Of a stretch of 64,000 nt of DNA, positions 8,077 through 16,559 are shown one piece after another. The notes under the pieces are model-generated. The model was given only the letters and a program-made list of their open reading frames with translations. It was not told the origin of the DNA and did no database searches. Origin of the DNA: Flavobacteriales bacterium (GTDB lineage: Bacteria; Bacteroidota; Bacteroidia; Flavobacteriales_F; PHOS-HE28). The first letter of the stretch is position 1. Every line of letters starts with the position of its first letter. The position numbers were made by a program, and so were the translations under genes. The stretch lies in the NCBI GenBank assembly GCA_016715895.1, contig JADJXH010000004.1, positions 1,922,001 through 1,986,000 of the forward strand, read 5' to 3'.

Positions 8077-9218
8077 GCGGGCGAACGACCGGAGCGGACG
8101 GCAGGCGGTCATGTGGTCATGTGGACATGTGGTCATGTGCACATGGGCACATGGGCACATGGGCACATGTCCTTGGTCGCGCGGCGATCCTGCTGATCGG
8201 CGTCCTGCTGTCGGCCGGACCCGTTCATGCACAGCGCTCGCCCTTCAACGGACTGGAGGTACTTCCTGCGGACAGCAGCGGCCACTACCGCATTCTCATC
8301 GGCGGGCATTTCCACGGCGAGAGCACCAACCGCAGCGGCTACCCGGCGGCCACCCTGCTCGCGAACCTGGACACGATCAACAGCCTCGGCGCGCACCTCT
8401 TCCTCAGCACCGGCGACCTCTTCATGGACCCGGTGAAGGACCTGCCGCGCTACCAGCGCGCGTTGTTCAGCAAGCTGAAGATGCCCTTCTTCAATGCGCC
8501 GGGGAATCATGACCTGAGCGCTAGTGCCGGAAAAGAAGCGGATGAGTTGAAAGAGATCGTGACATGGCAGGCAGACCGTGTCCTCCTGCTTAACACCGAA
8601 CGTGAGGACGGCACGATAAGCTCTGATGTGCTGGACCGCTTGGCTTCATTATTGGAAGCGGAGGACCTGTTTATCCCAAGGCATCTCTTCATCATCTCCC
8701 ACCGCCCCATCTGGGCCGAGGACGATCCGCTGTACAGCGACCTGTTCAAGGAGAACACCCGTTCCACCTTCGGCACCAACTTCCGCAAGGATGTGTACCC
8801 GCTGCTGGAGAAGATCGCGCAGCACGCCCACGTGTACTGGATCAGCGGCAGCCTGGGTGGAAGCGCGCCGAGCAGCATCTTCTTCCAGCCGCACGCGCCG
8901 GACAACCTGTCCCGCAACGGCGGGATCACCTTCATCCAGTGCGCCATCCGCGATGAGCCACGCGATGCCCTGCTGATCGCCGATGTGTACCCCGACACCG
9001 TGAAGTGGAGCGCGCTCTCCCTCACCGGGCAGCAGCTCCAGGCCCCGGAGACCTACGATGCGGCCTGGTGGCGCTCGAAGCGCGGGAAGGGAGAGGGGTT
9101 CAACTGGCGGCTGCTGCCCTATCGGGTGAAGAGCACCGTGTTGCACCGCGCCTTCTGGTGGGGGGCGGGCCTGATGCTGCTGCTGGTCGTGCTCGTGCGG
9201 CGCATCGTCCGACGCTAG
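8073..9218 (+). CDS. Calcineurin-like metallophosphoesterase, exported
   Basis: 381 residues from the ATG at 8073, which overlaps the previous stop (ATGA). Metallophosphatase motifs occur in order: GGHFHG (~78), STGDLFMDP (~111), NAPGNHDLS (~140) and ISHRPIW (~208). The third canonical motif (GH.H near the end) is not obvious. A signal-like segment (AAILLIGVLLSAGPVHAQ) lies at ~33-50. A C-terminal membrane helix (~356-372) ends in RRIVRR, suggesting a membrane-tethered enzyme. The first ~32 residues are encoded by an odd CATG-rich repeat, so the true start might be the ATG that begins MGTWAHVLGR. As last gene of the CotH operon it could remove phosphate added by a CotH kinase; that pairing is inference. 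Confidence 0.8.
   Translation: MSGRTTGADGRRSCGHVDMWSCAHGHMGTWAHVLGRAAILLIGVLLSAGPVHAQRSPFNGLEVLPADSSGHYRILIGGHFHGESTNRSGYPAATLLANLDTINSLGAHLFLSTGDLFMDPVKDLPRYQRALFSKLKMPFFNAPGNHDLSASAGKEADELKEIVTWQADRVLLLNTEREDGTISSDVLDRLASLLEAEDLFIPRHLFIISHRPIWAEDDPLYSDLFKENTRSTFGTNFRKDVYPLLEKIAQHAHVYWISGSLGGSAPSSIFFQPHAPDNLSRNGGITFIQCAIRDEPRDALLIADVYPDTVKWSALSLTGQQLQAPETYDAAWWRSKRGKGEGFNWRLLPYRVKSTVLHRAFWWGAGLMLLLVVLVRRIVRR
8108..8171 (+). repeat. CATG-cored tandem repeat inside a coding start
   Basis: Units of GTCATGTG, GGACATGTG and then GGCACAT repeat about nine times. The two halves (GTCATGTG-type and CACATGGG-type) are partly inverse complements, so the DNA or RNA could fold back on itself. The encoded peptide (CGHVDMWSCAHGHMGTW) looks like an accidental translation. 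Confidence 0.7.
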
Positions 9219-9356
9219 GGGCCGCGCCCATGTCCTGGCCTCGGGTGGAACTGCCAGCAGAAGGGGCATCCGTGTCCATGGGTGTGCATCTGTGGTTCGA
9301 TCCGACCGCTACGGCGCATCCTTCCGTGTTCGCCCGCGTCTATCCAGCGGCACCCG

Positions 9357-9364
9357 TAGCTTCG
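9357..9364 (+). promoter_or_regulatory. TAnnTTCG -7-like element (TAGCTTCG)
   Basis: Ends seven bases before the ATG at 9372, in the 153-base gap after the phosphoesterase gene. I see nothing else in that gap. Confidence 0.5.
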
Positions 9365-9371
9365 TCGCCCC

Positions 9372-10307
9372 ATGGCCCGTATCCTCGTCACCGGCGGCGC
9401 CGGTTTCATCCCCAGCGAACTGGCCGCACGGCTCGCCCAGGACCCCAGCAATGAAGTGGTGGCGGTGGACAACCTCCTCACCGGCGACGTGCGCAAGCTG
9501 CCCCTGGCCGAGCGGCCCAACCTGCACTTCATCAAGTGCGACGCCAACCGCTTCGAGGATATCAGCAGCGTGTTCTACGCCTACCGCTTCGAGTACGTGT
9601 TCCACTACGCCGCAGTGGTGGGGGTGAAGCGCACCACGGACAACCCGGTGATGGTGCTCCGCGACCTGGACGGCATCCGCAACGTGCTCGACCTGAGCAA
9701 GAACACCGGCGTCAAACGCGTCCTCTTCAGCAGCAGCAGCGAGGTGTACGGCGAACCGGTGGAGATCCCCCAGAACGAGCGCACCACACCGCTCAATAGC
9801 AAGCTGCCGTATGCCATCGTGAAGAACGTGGGCGAGGCCTTCCTGCGCAGCTACCACAAGGAGTACGGGCTGGACTACACCGTGTTCCGCTTCTTCAACA
9901 CCTACGGACCCAAGCAGAGCCGGGACTTCGTGGTGAGCAAGTTCATCCGGGCGGCCTTGAAGGGCGAGGACATCACCATCTACGGCGATGGCGGCCAGAC
10001 GCGCACCTTTTGCTTCATCGACGACAACATCGAGGCCTGCGTGAACGCCTTCACCAAGGGCCTCGTGGTGAACGACGTGGTCAACATCGGCAGCGACGTG
10101 GAGATCACCATCATGGACCTGGCCCGGTTGATCATCGAGCTGACGGGCAGCAGCAGCCGCATCGTGCACCTGCCGCCGCTGGAGGAGGGCGACATGACGC
10201 GCCGCATGCCCGACATCAGCCGGATGCGCCAGTTGCTGGGCCGCGAGCCGCTGCCGTTGCGCGACGGCATCCAGCGCATCCTCGCCGACACGCGCTTCAT
10301 CCTGTAG
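9372..10307 (+). CDS. NAD-dependent epimerase/dehydratase (sugar nucleotide)
   Basis: 311 residues, a normal length for extended short-chain dehydrogenases acting on nucleotide sugars. The N-terminal NAD motif is TGGAGFIPSEL, with Pro where most members have the third Gly. The catalytic set is present: SSSSEVYG (Ser, ~120) and YAIVKN (Tyr/Lys, ~148-152). RFFNTYGP follows and a YGDGGQTRTFCFIDD stretch lies at ~200-220. These match UDP-glucose 4-epimerases and UDP-glucuronate decarboxylases; the exact substrate cannot be read from the sequence. It starts after its own promoter-like box and is followed 15 bases later by an asparagine synthase gene. It probably serves surface glycan synthesis along with the preceding operon. 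Confidence 0.85.
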   Translation: MARILVTGGAGFIPSELAARLAQDPSNEVVAVDNLLTGDVRKLPLAERPNLHFIKCDANRFEDISSVFYAYRFEYVFHYAAVVGVKRTTDNPVMVLRDLDGIRNVLDLSKNTGVKRVLFSSSSEVYGEPVEIPQNERTTPLNSKLPYAIVKNVGEAFLRSYHKEYGLDYTVFRFFNTYGPKQSRDFVVSKFIRAALKGEDITIYGDGGQTRTFCFIDDNIEACVNAFTKGLVVNDVVNIGSDVEITIMDLARLIIELTGSSSRIVHLPPLEEGDMTRRMPDISRMRQLLGREPLPLRDGIQRILADTRFIL

Positions 10308-10322
10308 GCGCGGCCACCGGGC

Positions 10323-12209
10323 ATGTGCGGCATCGCAGGCATCGCAGGACATCCCCGGCCCGAGGAGGCCGCTGCGGCCGTGGGCCGGATGAACGACGCC
10401 CAGCGCCATCGTGGACCGGACGCGGGTGGCCTGTGGTCCGACGCTGAGGTGACCCTGGGGCACCGCCGCCTGAAGATCATCGACCTCAGCAGCGCCGCCG
10501 ACCAGCCCTTCCACACGGCCGATGGTCGCCACGTGCTCGTCTTCAATGGCGAGATCTACAACTACCGTGAACTGCGCACCGAACTGGAGCGCCTGCCGGG
10601 CATGCTCCCCTTCCGCACCGGTTCGGATACCGAAGTGCTCGCGGCCGCGCTCACGGTATGGGGCACCCGCGCACTGGACCGCCTGATGGGCATGTTCGCC
10701 TTCGCCTGGTGGGACCGCACGGAGCGAAGGCTCCTGTTGGCACGCGACCGCATGGGCATCAAGCCGCTCTACCTGCACGAGGACGGTGGACGGCTCGCCT
10801 TCGCCTCCGAACTGCGTGCCCTGCTCGCCTCGGGCCTGGTGCCCCGCAAGCTGGACCATGACGGGCTGGTGGACCATCTGAGGTATCGGACGGTGCATGC
10901 GCCGCGTACGTTGGTGGCCGGCGTGCGCATGCTGATGCCGGGCCACTGGATGGCGTGGCACGACGGCCGCACCGAACAGGGGCGTTACTGGGACCTGGTG
11001 GCGAACACCCGGCGTGAAGCGGCCGACCTGCCGCTGGAGCGCGTGCAGCGCGAAGTGCGTGAGCGGCTCACCCGGGCGGTGGAGCGCCGGCTCGTGGCCG
11101 ATGTGCCCTTCGGCGCCTTTCTCAGCGGCGGCATCGACAGCAGTGCGGTGGTGGGCCTGATGGCGCAGGTGAGCACCGCCCCGGTGAACACCTTCTCGGT
11201 GGTCTTCGACGAGCAGGAGTTCAGCGAGGAGCGCTACGCGCGCATCGTGGCGAAGAAGTTCGGCACCCGCCACACGGCCATCCGGCTGCGCCCGGACGAC
11301 ATGCTCCGCCTGCTGCCCCACGCCCTGGCCGCCATGGACCACCCCAGCGGCGACGGCCCCAACACCTACGTGGTCTCCAAGGTGACGCGGGAGGCCGGCA
11401 TCACCATGGCCTTGTCCGGCCTGGGTGGCGACGAGGTCTTCGCGGGTTATCCCGTGTTCACCCGCACCGACAGGCTGTGGCGATGGCGTGCCTTGGGCCT
11501 CGTGCCGCCAGGTGTGCGGGGCCTTGCCGGCGAGCTTGCGGCCCTCGTCCGCCCGTCAGCCGCCACGGCGAAGTTGCCCGGTCTGTTGCGCGCCCCGGGG
11601 TTCGGTCCCGAGCACACCTATCCGTTCTCGCGGATCGCCTTCCTGGACCCCGACCTGCGACGGTTGATCCAGCAGCCCACGCTGCCGGACAATGCCGTGG
11701 CCGCGCTGCTGCACGAACGTTACGCCTCCGGCGCCGGTGCTTTGCCACTGCTGTCCCAGGTGAGCGTGGCCGAGCTGGACACCTACCTCTCCAACGTGCT
11801 GCTGCGCGACACGGACCAGATGAGCATGGCCCACGCGTTGGAGGTGCGCGTGCCCTTCCTGGACCACGAGCTCGTGGAGTTCGTCCTCGGGGTGTCCGAT
11901 GAGCACAAGTTCCCGCACAGCCCGAAGAAGCTGCTGGTGGACGCGCTGGGCGACCTGCTTCCAGAGCGCATCGTGAACCGCCCGAAGATGGGCTTCACCC
12001 TGCCGTGGGAGCACTGGATGCGCAACGAGCTGCGCAGCTTCTGCGAGGCTCGCCTGCGGACGATGGGCGCCCGGCCCGTCTTCCGCCGCGAAGGCGTGGA
12101 GGCGCTGTGGTCACGCTTCCTGGCGCGGGACCGTCGGGTGAACTGGGCCCGTGTCTGGGGCCTTGTGGTGCTCGCCGACTGGCTGGATACGAACCACATC
12201 GAGGCCTGA
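10323..12209 (+). CDS. asnB: Asparagine synthase (glutamine-hydrolysing)
   Basis: 628 residues beginning MCGIAGIAG, so Cys2 becomes the N-terminal nucleophile of the class II glutaminase domain (residues 2-~200, with the FNGEIYNYRELR stretch). The synthetase domain holds the ATP-pyrophosphatase loop SGGIDSS at 268-274 and an ALSGLGGDEVFAGYP stretch. The reaction is aspartate plus glutamine plus ATP to asparagine plus glutamate. Copies beside glycan genes often amidate sugars or act in exopolysaccharide clusters. Here the neighbouring epimerase leaves open whether this is the biosynthetic enzyme or a surface-polymer variant. It ends at a strong palindromic terminator. Confidence 0.88.
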   Translation: MCGIAGIAGHPRPEEAAAAVGRMNDAQRHRGPDAGGLWSDAEVTLGHRRLKIIDLSSAADQPFHTADGRHVLVFNGEIYNYRELRTELERLPGMLPFRTGSDTEVLAAALTVWGTRALDRLMGMFAFAWWDRTERRLLLARDRMGIKPLYLHEDGGRLAFASELRALLASGLVPRKLDHDGLVDHLRYRTVHAPRTLVAGVRMLMPGHWMAWHDGRTEQGRYWDLVANTRREAADLPLERVQREVRERLTRAVERRLVADVPFGAFLSGGIDSSAVVGLMAQVSTAPVNTFSVVFDEQEFSEERYARIVAKKFGTRHTAIRLRPDDMLRLLPHALAAMDHPSGDGPNTYVVSKVTREAGITMALSGLGGDEVFAGYPVFTRTDRLWRWRALGLVPPGVRGLAGELAALVRPSAATAKLPGLLRAPGFGPEHTYPFSRIAFLDPDLRRLIQQPTLPDNAVAALLHERYASGAGALPLLSQVSVAELDTYLSNVLLRDTDQMSMAHALEVRVPFLDHELVEFVLGVSDEHKFPHSPKKLLVDALGDLLPERIVNRPKMGFTLPWEHWMRNELRSFCEARLRTMGARPVFRREGVEALWSRFLARDRRVNWARVWGLVVLADWLDTNHIEA

Positions 12210-12214
12210 AACGC

Positions 12215-12240
12215 GGAACGGGGACCGCGGTCCCCGTTCC
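12215..12240. terminator. Perfect 26-bp palindrome, bidirectional terminator candidate
   Basis: GGAACGGGGACC, then GC, then GGTCCCCGTTCC: fully self-complementary, placed between two convergent stops (12209 and 12259). It has no T-run, so it may act as a transcript-end hairpin rather than a textbook intrinsic terminator. Confidence 0.6.
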
Positions 12241-12258
12241 AAGGTGTGCACGCTCCGC

Positions 12259-13254
12259 TTAGAACTTCGCGCGGCTCTTGCGGCCGATGCGCTTCTTGCC
12301 ACGGATCCAGCTGTAGCGCTGGCGGTAGAAGTTGGACTGCCCCTTCAGCACGTAGCTGTAAGTGAGGGTCATCGTCAGGTAGCTGTCGTTGTGCGTGGGG
12401 TCGCCGCGCTTGTTGTTCTCCTTCTTGCTGGCGCCGTCGGTGTCAGGCACCCATCCGTATTGGATCGCGTCAGGCACCGTGACCACATCACCACCGGCCG
12501 TCTGGACCTGGGTCCCGGAGGTCACGAGGTCCACATCATCAAGATAGGGACGCTGGTCATACAGCTGTATCGCCAAGGGATCGCCGGTCTCCGGGATGTT
12601 CACGTATTCCGTGCTGGCATCATCCAGATAGTCCGTGAAGGTGGTCCGCCAGCCGAAGTCAAAGCCGTAGCGATGGCGGCGCTTCTTGGTGATGTGCATG
12701 CCCAGGCCTGCAGGGATGGCGAAGCCGAACTTGGAGTAGGCGACACCTTCGGTCTGCAGCGGTTGCAGCGCGTAGAACGCCCCCTCGCGGTTGATCTGGG
12801 CCTTCGGATTGTGATAGAAGAGCGCGGCACCGGCGTAGAGGAACAGCCGGAAGTCGGTGCGGTAGCGGCCCTTGCCGCCGATGTCGTTGTCCTGGAAGAT
12901 GGTGAACTCCGGCCGCACATACAGCTCGAACATGTCGTTCCGGAAGTTCAGGTTGCGGCCCACGCGCTGCGGGTTGGTGCTGAGGGCGTCCGCACCTTGG
13001 AGGCGCAGGTACATCAGACCGGCGCTCACCGAGAAGGAGCGGTTCAGCTTGCGACGGCCGAACACACCGATGCTCCAACGCGTCTGTCCCAGCTTCATGT
13101 CCCAGATGAAGTCGCGGCGCGTCTGCTCCTTGCCGCCCATCTCGCCCAGGTAGTTGGCGCCCCCGAGGTGGACACCGATATCCCAAGCGTACTGGGCCTT
13201 TGCCTGGACGGCCATGACCACCACGAAGAGGGCGAGGAGGGAGCGTTTCATCAT
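12259..13254 (-). CDS. DUF6089-family outer-membrane beta-barrel protein
   Basis: 331 residues from the ATG at 13254 (MMKRSLLALFVVVMAVQAKAQ signal peptide); an ATG at 13263 is also possible. The mature start YAWDIGVHLGGANYLGEMGG is characteristic of the DUF6089 family of Bacteroidota. Alternating aromatic strands (LFLYAGAALFYHNPKAQ, RYGFDFGWRTTFTDYLDD) indicate a beta-barrel in the outer membrane, and the C-terminus is strongly basic (RGKKRIGRKSRAKF). The function of the family is not established. A promoter-like box lies 41 bases upstream, and it is transcribed towards asnB with the palindrome between them. Confidence 0.85.
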   Translation of the reverse strand: MMKRSLLALFVVVMAVQAKAQYAWDIGVHLGGANYLGEMGGKEQTRRDFIWDMKLGQTRWSIGVFGRRKLNRSFSVSAGLMYLRLQGADALSTNPQRVGRNLNFRNDMFELYVRPEFTIFQDNDIGGKGRYRTDFRLFLYAGAALFYHNPKAQINREGAFYALQPLQTEGVAYSKFGFAIPAGLGMHITKKRRHRYGFDFGWRTTFTDYLDDASTEYVNIPETGDPLAIQLYDQRPYLDDVDLVTSGTQVQTAGGDVVTVPDAIQYGWVPDTDGASKKENNKRGDPTHNDSYLTMTLTYSYVLKGQSNFYRQRYSWIRGKKRIGRKSRAKF

Positions 13255-13295
13255 CGTCGACATGCGCGGTGTGGACCCGGTGGGGATCCATCCGG

Positions 13296-13303
13296 CAAAC
13301 ATA
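13296..13303 (-). promoter_or_regulatory. TAnnTTTG -7 element (TATGTTTG)
   Basis: Perfect consensus match on the minus strand, 41 bases before the ATG at 13254, giving a leader of roughly 35 nt for the DUF6089 gene. Confidence 0.65.
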
Positions 13304-13385
13304 ACAAAGTTCCGCGGCCTTCTACGGTGATCCCAACGTGTTGGATATCAACAAGCTGCCCACGATCGCACCGTACCCCTTAGGC

Positions 13386-13393
13386 TATCTTCG
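13386..13393 (+). promoter_or_regulatory. TAnnTTCG -7-like element (TATCTTCG)
   Basis: Ends 19 bases before the GTG at 13413 and lies downstream of the longer in-frame start at 13338. It therefore decides the start of the next gene. Confidence 0.55.
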
Positions 13394-13412
13394 CCGCCCC
13401 TCACGCCCCACC

Positions 13413-14423
13413 GTGGACCAGTCCCCAGCGAACCCGCTCTGCAGCTTGTTCGGCATCCGCTACCCGATCGTGCAGGCCGGCATGATCTGGTGCTCGGGCT
13501 GGAGGCTGGCCGCGGCGGTGAGCAATGCGGGTGGGCTGGGCCTCATCGGCGCCGGGTCCATGTACCCCGAGGTGCTGCGCGAGCACATCCGCAAGTGCAA
13601 GGCCGCCACCGACCGGCCGTTCGGGGTGAACATCCCGCTGCTGTACGCGGACCTGGAGAAGCACGTGGCCATCGTGCTGGAGGAGGAGGTGCCCGTCGTG
13701 TTCACTTCCGCCGGGAATCCCGCCCTGCTCACGCCGCGCCTGAAGGAGGCGGGCCGCACCGTGGTGCACGTGGTCAGCAGCGTGAAGTTCGCCCGGAAGG
13801 CCCAGGACGCCGGGGTGGACGCCGTGGTGGCCGAGGGCTTTGAGGCCGGCGGGCACAACGGCCGGGAGGAGACCACCACCCTGGTGCTGGTGCCCATGGT
13901 GCGCGATGCGGTGCGGGTGCCCGTGATCGCCGCCGGAGGCATCGCCGATGGGCGGGCCATGCTGGCCTGCATGGTGCTTGGCGCCGACGGCGTACAGGTC
14001 GGCACCCGGTTCGTGTGCAGCGAGGAATCCAGCGCCCATCCGGCGTTCAAGGAGGCGGTGACCCGTGTGGATGAAGGCGGTACAATGCTCACGCTCAAGG
14101 AGTTGGCACCGGTCCGATTGGTGCGGAACGCCTTCTTCCAGGAGGTGCAGGCCGCCTACGCCCGCGGGGCCGGCGTGGAGGAACTGAAGCAGGTGCTCGG
14201 CCGCGCCCGGGCCAAGCGGGGCATGTTCGAAGGCGACCTGGAGCAGGGGGAGCTGGAGATCGGCCAGGTGAGCGCGGCCGTCCGCGAGGTGCTTCCGGCC
14301 GCGCGGATCGTGCAGGGTCTGGTGGAGGAGTTCCACACCGCCGCCGCACGGATCGGCACCGATGGGCGTTCCATGGTGGCCCCCTGGCAACAACCCGACC
14401 CGGGCCAACGTCTTCAAAAGTGA
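13413..14423 (+). CDS. Nitronate monooxygenase / FabK-like flavoprotein
   Basis: 336 residues from the GTG at 13413. The upstream in-frame start at 13338 is rejected because the promoter-like box would lie inside the gene. The FMN-dependent TIM-barrel family is shown by IVQAGMIW at the start, SNAGGLGLIGAG, the AEGFEAGGHNG loop (catalytic His region, ~145-155), IAAGGIADGRAM and a GADGVQVGTRF phosphate-binding stretch. Members oxidise alkyl nitronates or act as enoyl-ACP reductases (FabK). The EAGGHNG loop fits either, so the substrate is open. The downstream gene begins at once, with a GTG overlapping the stop as an alternative start. Confidence 0.85.
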   Translation: MDQSPANPLCSLFGIRYPIVQAGMIWCSGWRLAAAVSNAGGLGLIGAGSMYPEVLREHIRKCKAATDRPFGVNIPLLYADLEKHVAIVLEEEVPVVFTSAGNPALLTPRLKEAGRTVVHVVSSVKFARKAQDAGVDAVVAEGFEAGGHNGREETTTLVLVPMVRDAVRVPVIAAGGIADGRAMLACMVLGADGVQVGTRFVCSEESSAHPAFKEAVTRVDEGGTMLTLKELAPVRLVRNAFFQEVQAAYARGAGVEELKQVLGRARAKRGMFEGDLEQGELEIGQVSAAVREVLPAARIVQGLVEEFHTAAARIGTDGRSMVAPWQQPDPGQRLQK

Positions 14424-14434
14424 CCCCGTTCCAC

Positions 14435-16528
14435 ATGCGCACCCTGGCGACCGGACTCTGCCTCGCGCTGCTCCCAGCCGTCGGGCTTGTGCCCGCCACG
14501 GCTCAAGTGCTCGACGCGCCCTCGCTCCGTTGCGCATCGGTCAACGTGTCCGGCGATGTCACCCTCAACTGGGTGGTGCCTCCCGATCCCAACGGGGTGT
14601 TCCAGCAGTACGAGGTCTACCATAGCGCCTCACTGGGTGGCCCGTATGCGCTGGTGCCGCCGGTGATCCCGGTGTACGGCACCACCTCGTTCACACATTT
14701 CGGGGCCGGTGCGCACCTCGCCCCGCAGTACTACCATGTGGTGGCCGTTTCCACAGGTCCGCCCCCCAACGCGTCGGCCCCCAGCGACACCCTGTCCACC
14801 CTGTTCCTCGACGTCACGCAGAGCAGTCCGCTGGGGAGCGCCGTCCTCGATTGGACCCCACAGCACACGCCCGCCCTGGCCACGGCGGACACCATGTACG
14901 ACATCTGGATGGAGTACCCGGTGGGTAGCTGGCAGCTGATCGGCTCCGTGGAGGTGCCCACCACGCACTACGAGCACATCATCAGCATCTGCGAGGACTC
15001 GCTCACGTTCCGGGTGAGCCAGGCCAACGGCAACCTCTGCACCTCCTTCAGCAGCCGGGACGGGGATGTGTTTCGCGACGACACGCCGCCCACGCCCCCT
15101 GTGATCACCACGGTGTCGGTGGATACGGCCAGCGGCCAGGCCACCATCGATTGGGGGGCCAGTCCGGAAGGCGACACCGATGGCTACATCGTGGTGTTGA
15201 TCGATGCGTTGGGCAACACCATCATCGACACCGTGTGGGGGCAGGGCAACACCTTCTACCAGTACCTGCTGAGCGATGCGGCCACCGTGCCCGAGTCGTT
15301 CACGGTGGCGGCCTTCGATACCTGCTGGACGGGCATCCCGCCCAGCCCCAACACCAGCGCCACGCTCGATCCGCACACCACCATCCATGCGACCACGAGC
15401 TATGACGAATGTGCCTCCACGGTCACCGTCAGCTGGACACCCTACGGTGGATGGCCGGTGGCGAACTACGAGGTGTACGCGCAGCAGGCCGGAGGAAGCT
15501 GGTTCCTCCTGGGCATCTTCAATCCCTCGGCCGGTTCCGCCCTTCACGAGAACGTGCTGCCCTTCACCACCTACTCCTACGTGGTGAAGGCGGTCGGCGC
15601 GAACGGCACCCCGTGGTCGCTGAGCAACAAGGCCATCCGGCCGACGGACTACCCGCCCGTGCCCCAGTTCAACTACATCCGGGTGGCCACGGTGCTGGCC
15701 GATGACCACATCCAGGTGGTGGACAGCGTGGACGTCTCCGCCGCCGCCAGGCGGTACCTCCTGGAACGCAGCGCCAATGGCGGCCCCTTCGAGTTGATCG
15801 CGGTGCGGCAGGGCGCCGCCGTACCCGGTGGCACGGTGGTGTTCGATGACCTCGATGTGGAGGCCGACCAGCGCAGCTACAGCTACCGGGTCCAGGTGGA
15901 GGACAGTTGCGGCACCTCCGTCGTGACGTCGAACACCGCGGCCACCATCCACCTGCGCGCCGAGGCCGACCTGGAGGGGTTCAGCCACCTGACCTGGAAC
16001 GGGTACGGCGAATGGGCCGGGACGGTGGGGGCCTACGCCGTGTACCGCAGCATCGCCGATGGCCCCTGGCAGCAGTTGGTCCTTCTCCCCGGCGATCAAT
16101 GGACCTACAGCGACCCGGTGCAGGACCTGATCGCCACCAACGGCGGATTCTGCTACTACGTGGAGGCCTTCGAGGTGGGCAACCCCAGCGGGATCGAGGT
16201 GTACAGCCGGAGCAATGAGGCCTGCGCCGTGCAGGAGGTCCAGTTCTGGCTGCCCAATGCGTTCATCGCGGGAAGCTCCATCGAGGCGAACACCGAGTTC
16301 AGGCCCGTTACCGCCTATACGGGCTTTGCCAGCTATCAGCTGATCATCTACAACCGGTGGGGTCAGAACATCTGGTCGACCAACGATCCGGCGCAGGGCT
16401 GGGACGGCAGGGTGGAAGGCACCTATGTGCCGCAAGGGGTCTACGGGTACTACTGCGCGTTCGAGAACGGTGAAGGTCGCAAGCTGGACAAACGGGGTAC
16501 GGTGACCTTCCTGTGGGGGAGGGAGTAG
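14435..16528 (+). CDS. Secreted fibronectin-III-like repeat protein with type B T9SS tail
   Basis: 697 residues from the ATG at 14435, followed by a signal peptide (GLCLALLPAVGLVPATAQ). At least five repeated beta-sandwich domains of ~95 residues follow. They have recurrent patterns such as GDVTLNWVVPPDPNG, GSAVLDWTPQ, GQATIDWGASPEGDTDGY and FSHLTWNGYGEWAG, typical of fibronectin type III folds. The last ~90 residues match the gliding-motility-associated C-terminal domain (type B T9SS signal): FWLPNAFI, YQLIIYNRWGQNIW, GWDGRVEG, VPQGVYGYYC. The protein is expected outside the cell, as an adhesin or structural component; ligand unknown. Confidence 0.88.
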   Translation: MRTLATGLCLALLPAVGLVPATAQVLDAPSLRCASVNVSGDVTLNWVVPPDPNGVFQQYEVYHSASLGGPYALVPPVIPVYGTTSFTHFGAGAHLAPQYYHVVAVSTGPPPNASAPSDTLSTLFLDVTQSSPLGSAVLDWTPQHTPALATADTMYDIWMEYPVGSWQLIGSVEVPTTHYEHIISICEDSLTFRVSQANGNLCTSFSSRDGDVFRDDTPPTPPVITTVSVDTASGQATIDWGASPEGDTDGYIVVLIDALGNTIIDTVWGQGNTFYQYLLSDAATVPESFTVAAFDTCWTGIPPSPNTSATLDPHTTIHATTSYDECASTVTVSWTPYGGWPVANYEVYAQQAGGSWFLLGIFNPSAGSALHENVLPFTTYSYVVKAVGANGTPWSLSNKAIRPTDYPPVPQFNYIRVATVLADDHIQVVDSVDVSAAARRYLLERSANGGPFELIAVRQGAAVPGGTVVFDDLDVEADQRSYSYRVQVEDSCGTSVVTSNTAATIHLRAEADLEGFSHLTWNGYGEWAGTVGAYAVYRSIADGPWQQLVLLPGDQWTYSDPVQDLIATNGGFCYYVEAFEVGNPSGIEVYSRSNEACAVQEVQFWLPNAFIAGSSIEANTEFRPVTAYTGFASYQLIIYNRWGQNIWSTNDPAQGWDGRVEGTYVPQGVYGYYCAFENGEGRKLDKRGTVTFLWGRE

Positions 16529-16548
16529 GTCGTGATCGCGGCGCGATC

Positions 16549-16556
16549 TACCTTTG
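16549..16556 (+). promoter_or_regulatory. TAnnTTTG -7 element (TACCTTTG) of guaB
   Basis: Perfect consensus. Only TGC separates it from the ATG at 16560, the tightest spacing in the window; the transcript should begin at or inside the start codon. Confidence 0.75.
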
Positions 16557-16559
16557 TGC

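Noticed and set aside
5386..8232. 948-residue open frame on the minus strand
   Set aside because: It is antisense to the O-antigen-ligase-like and CotH/beta-helix genes. Its protein is dominated by His, Arg, Gly and Ala and has no domain pattern. Long antisense frames are expected in DNA this rich in G+C.
9309..11342. 677-residue minus-strand frame over the epimerase and asparagine synthase
   Set aside because: Shadow of two clearly recognised genes; composition unlike protein (runs of His, Val, Ala, Gln).
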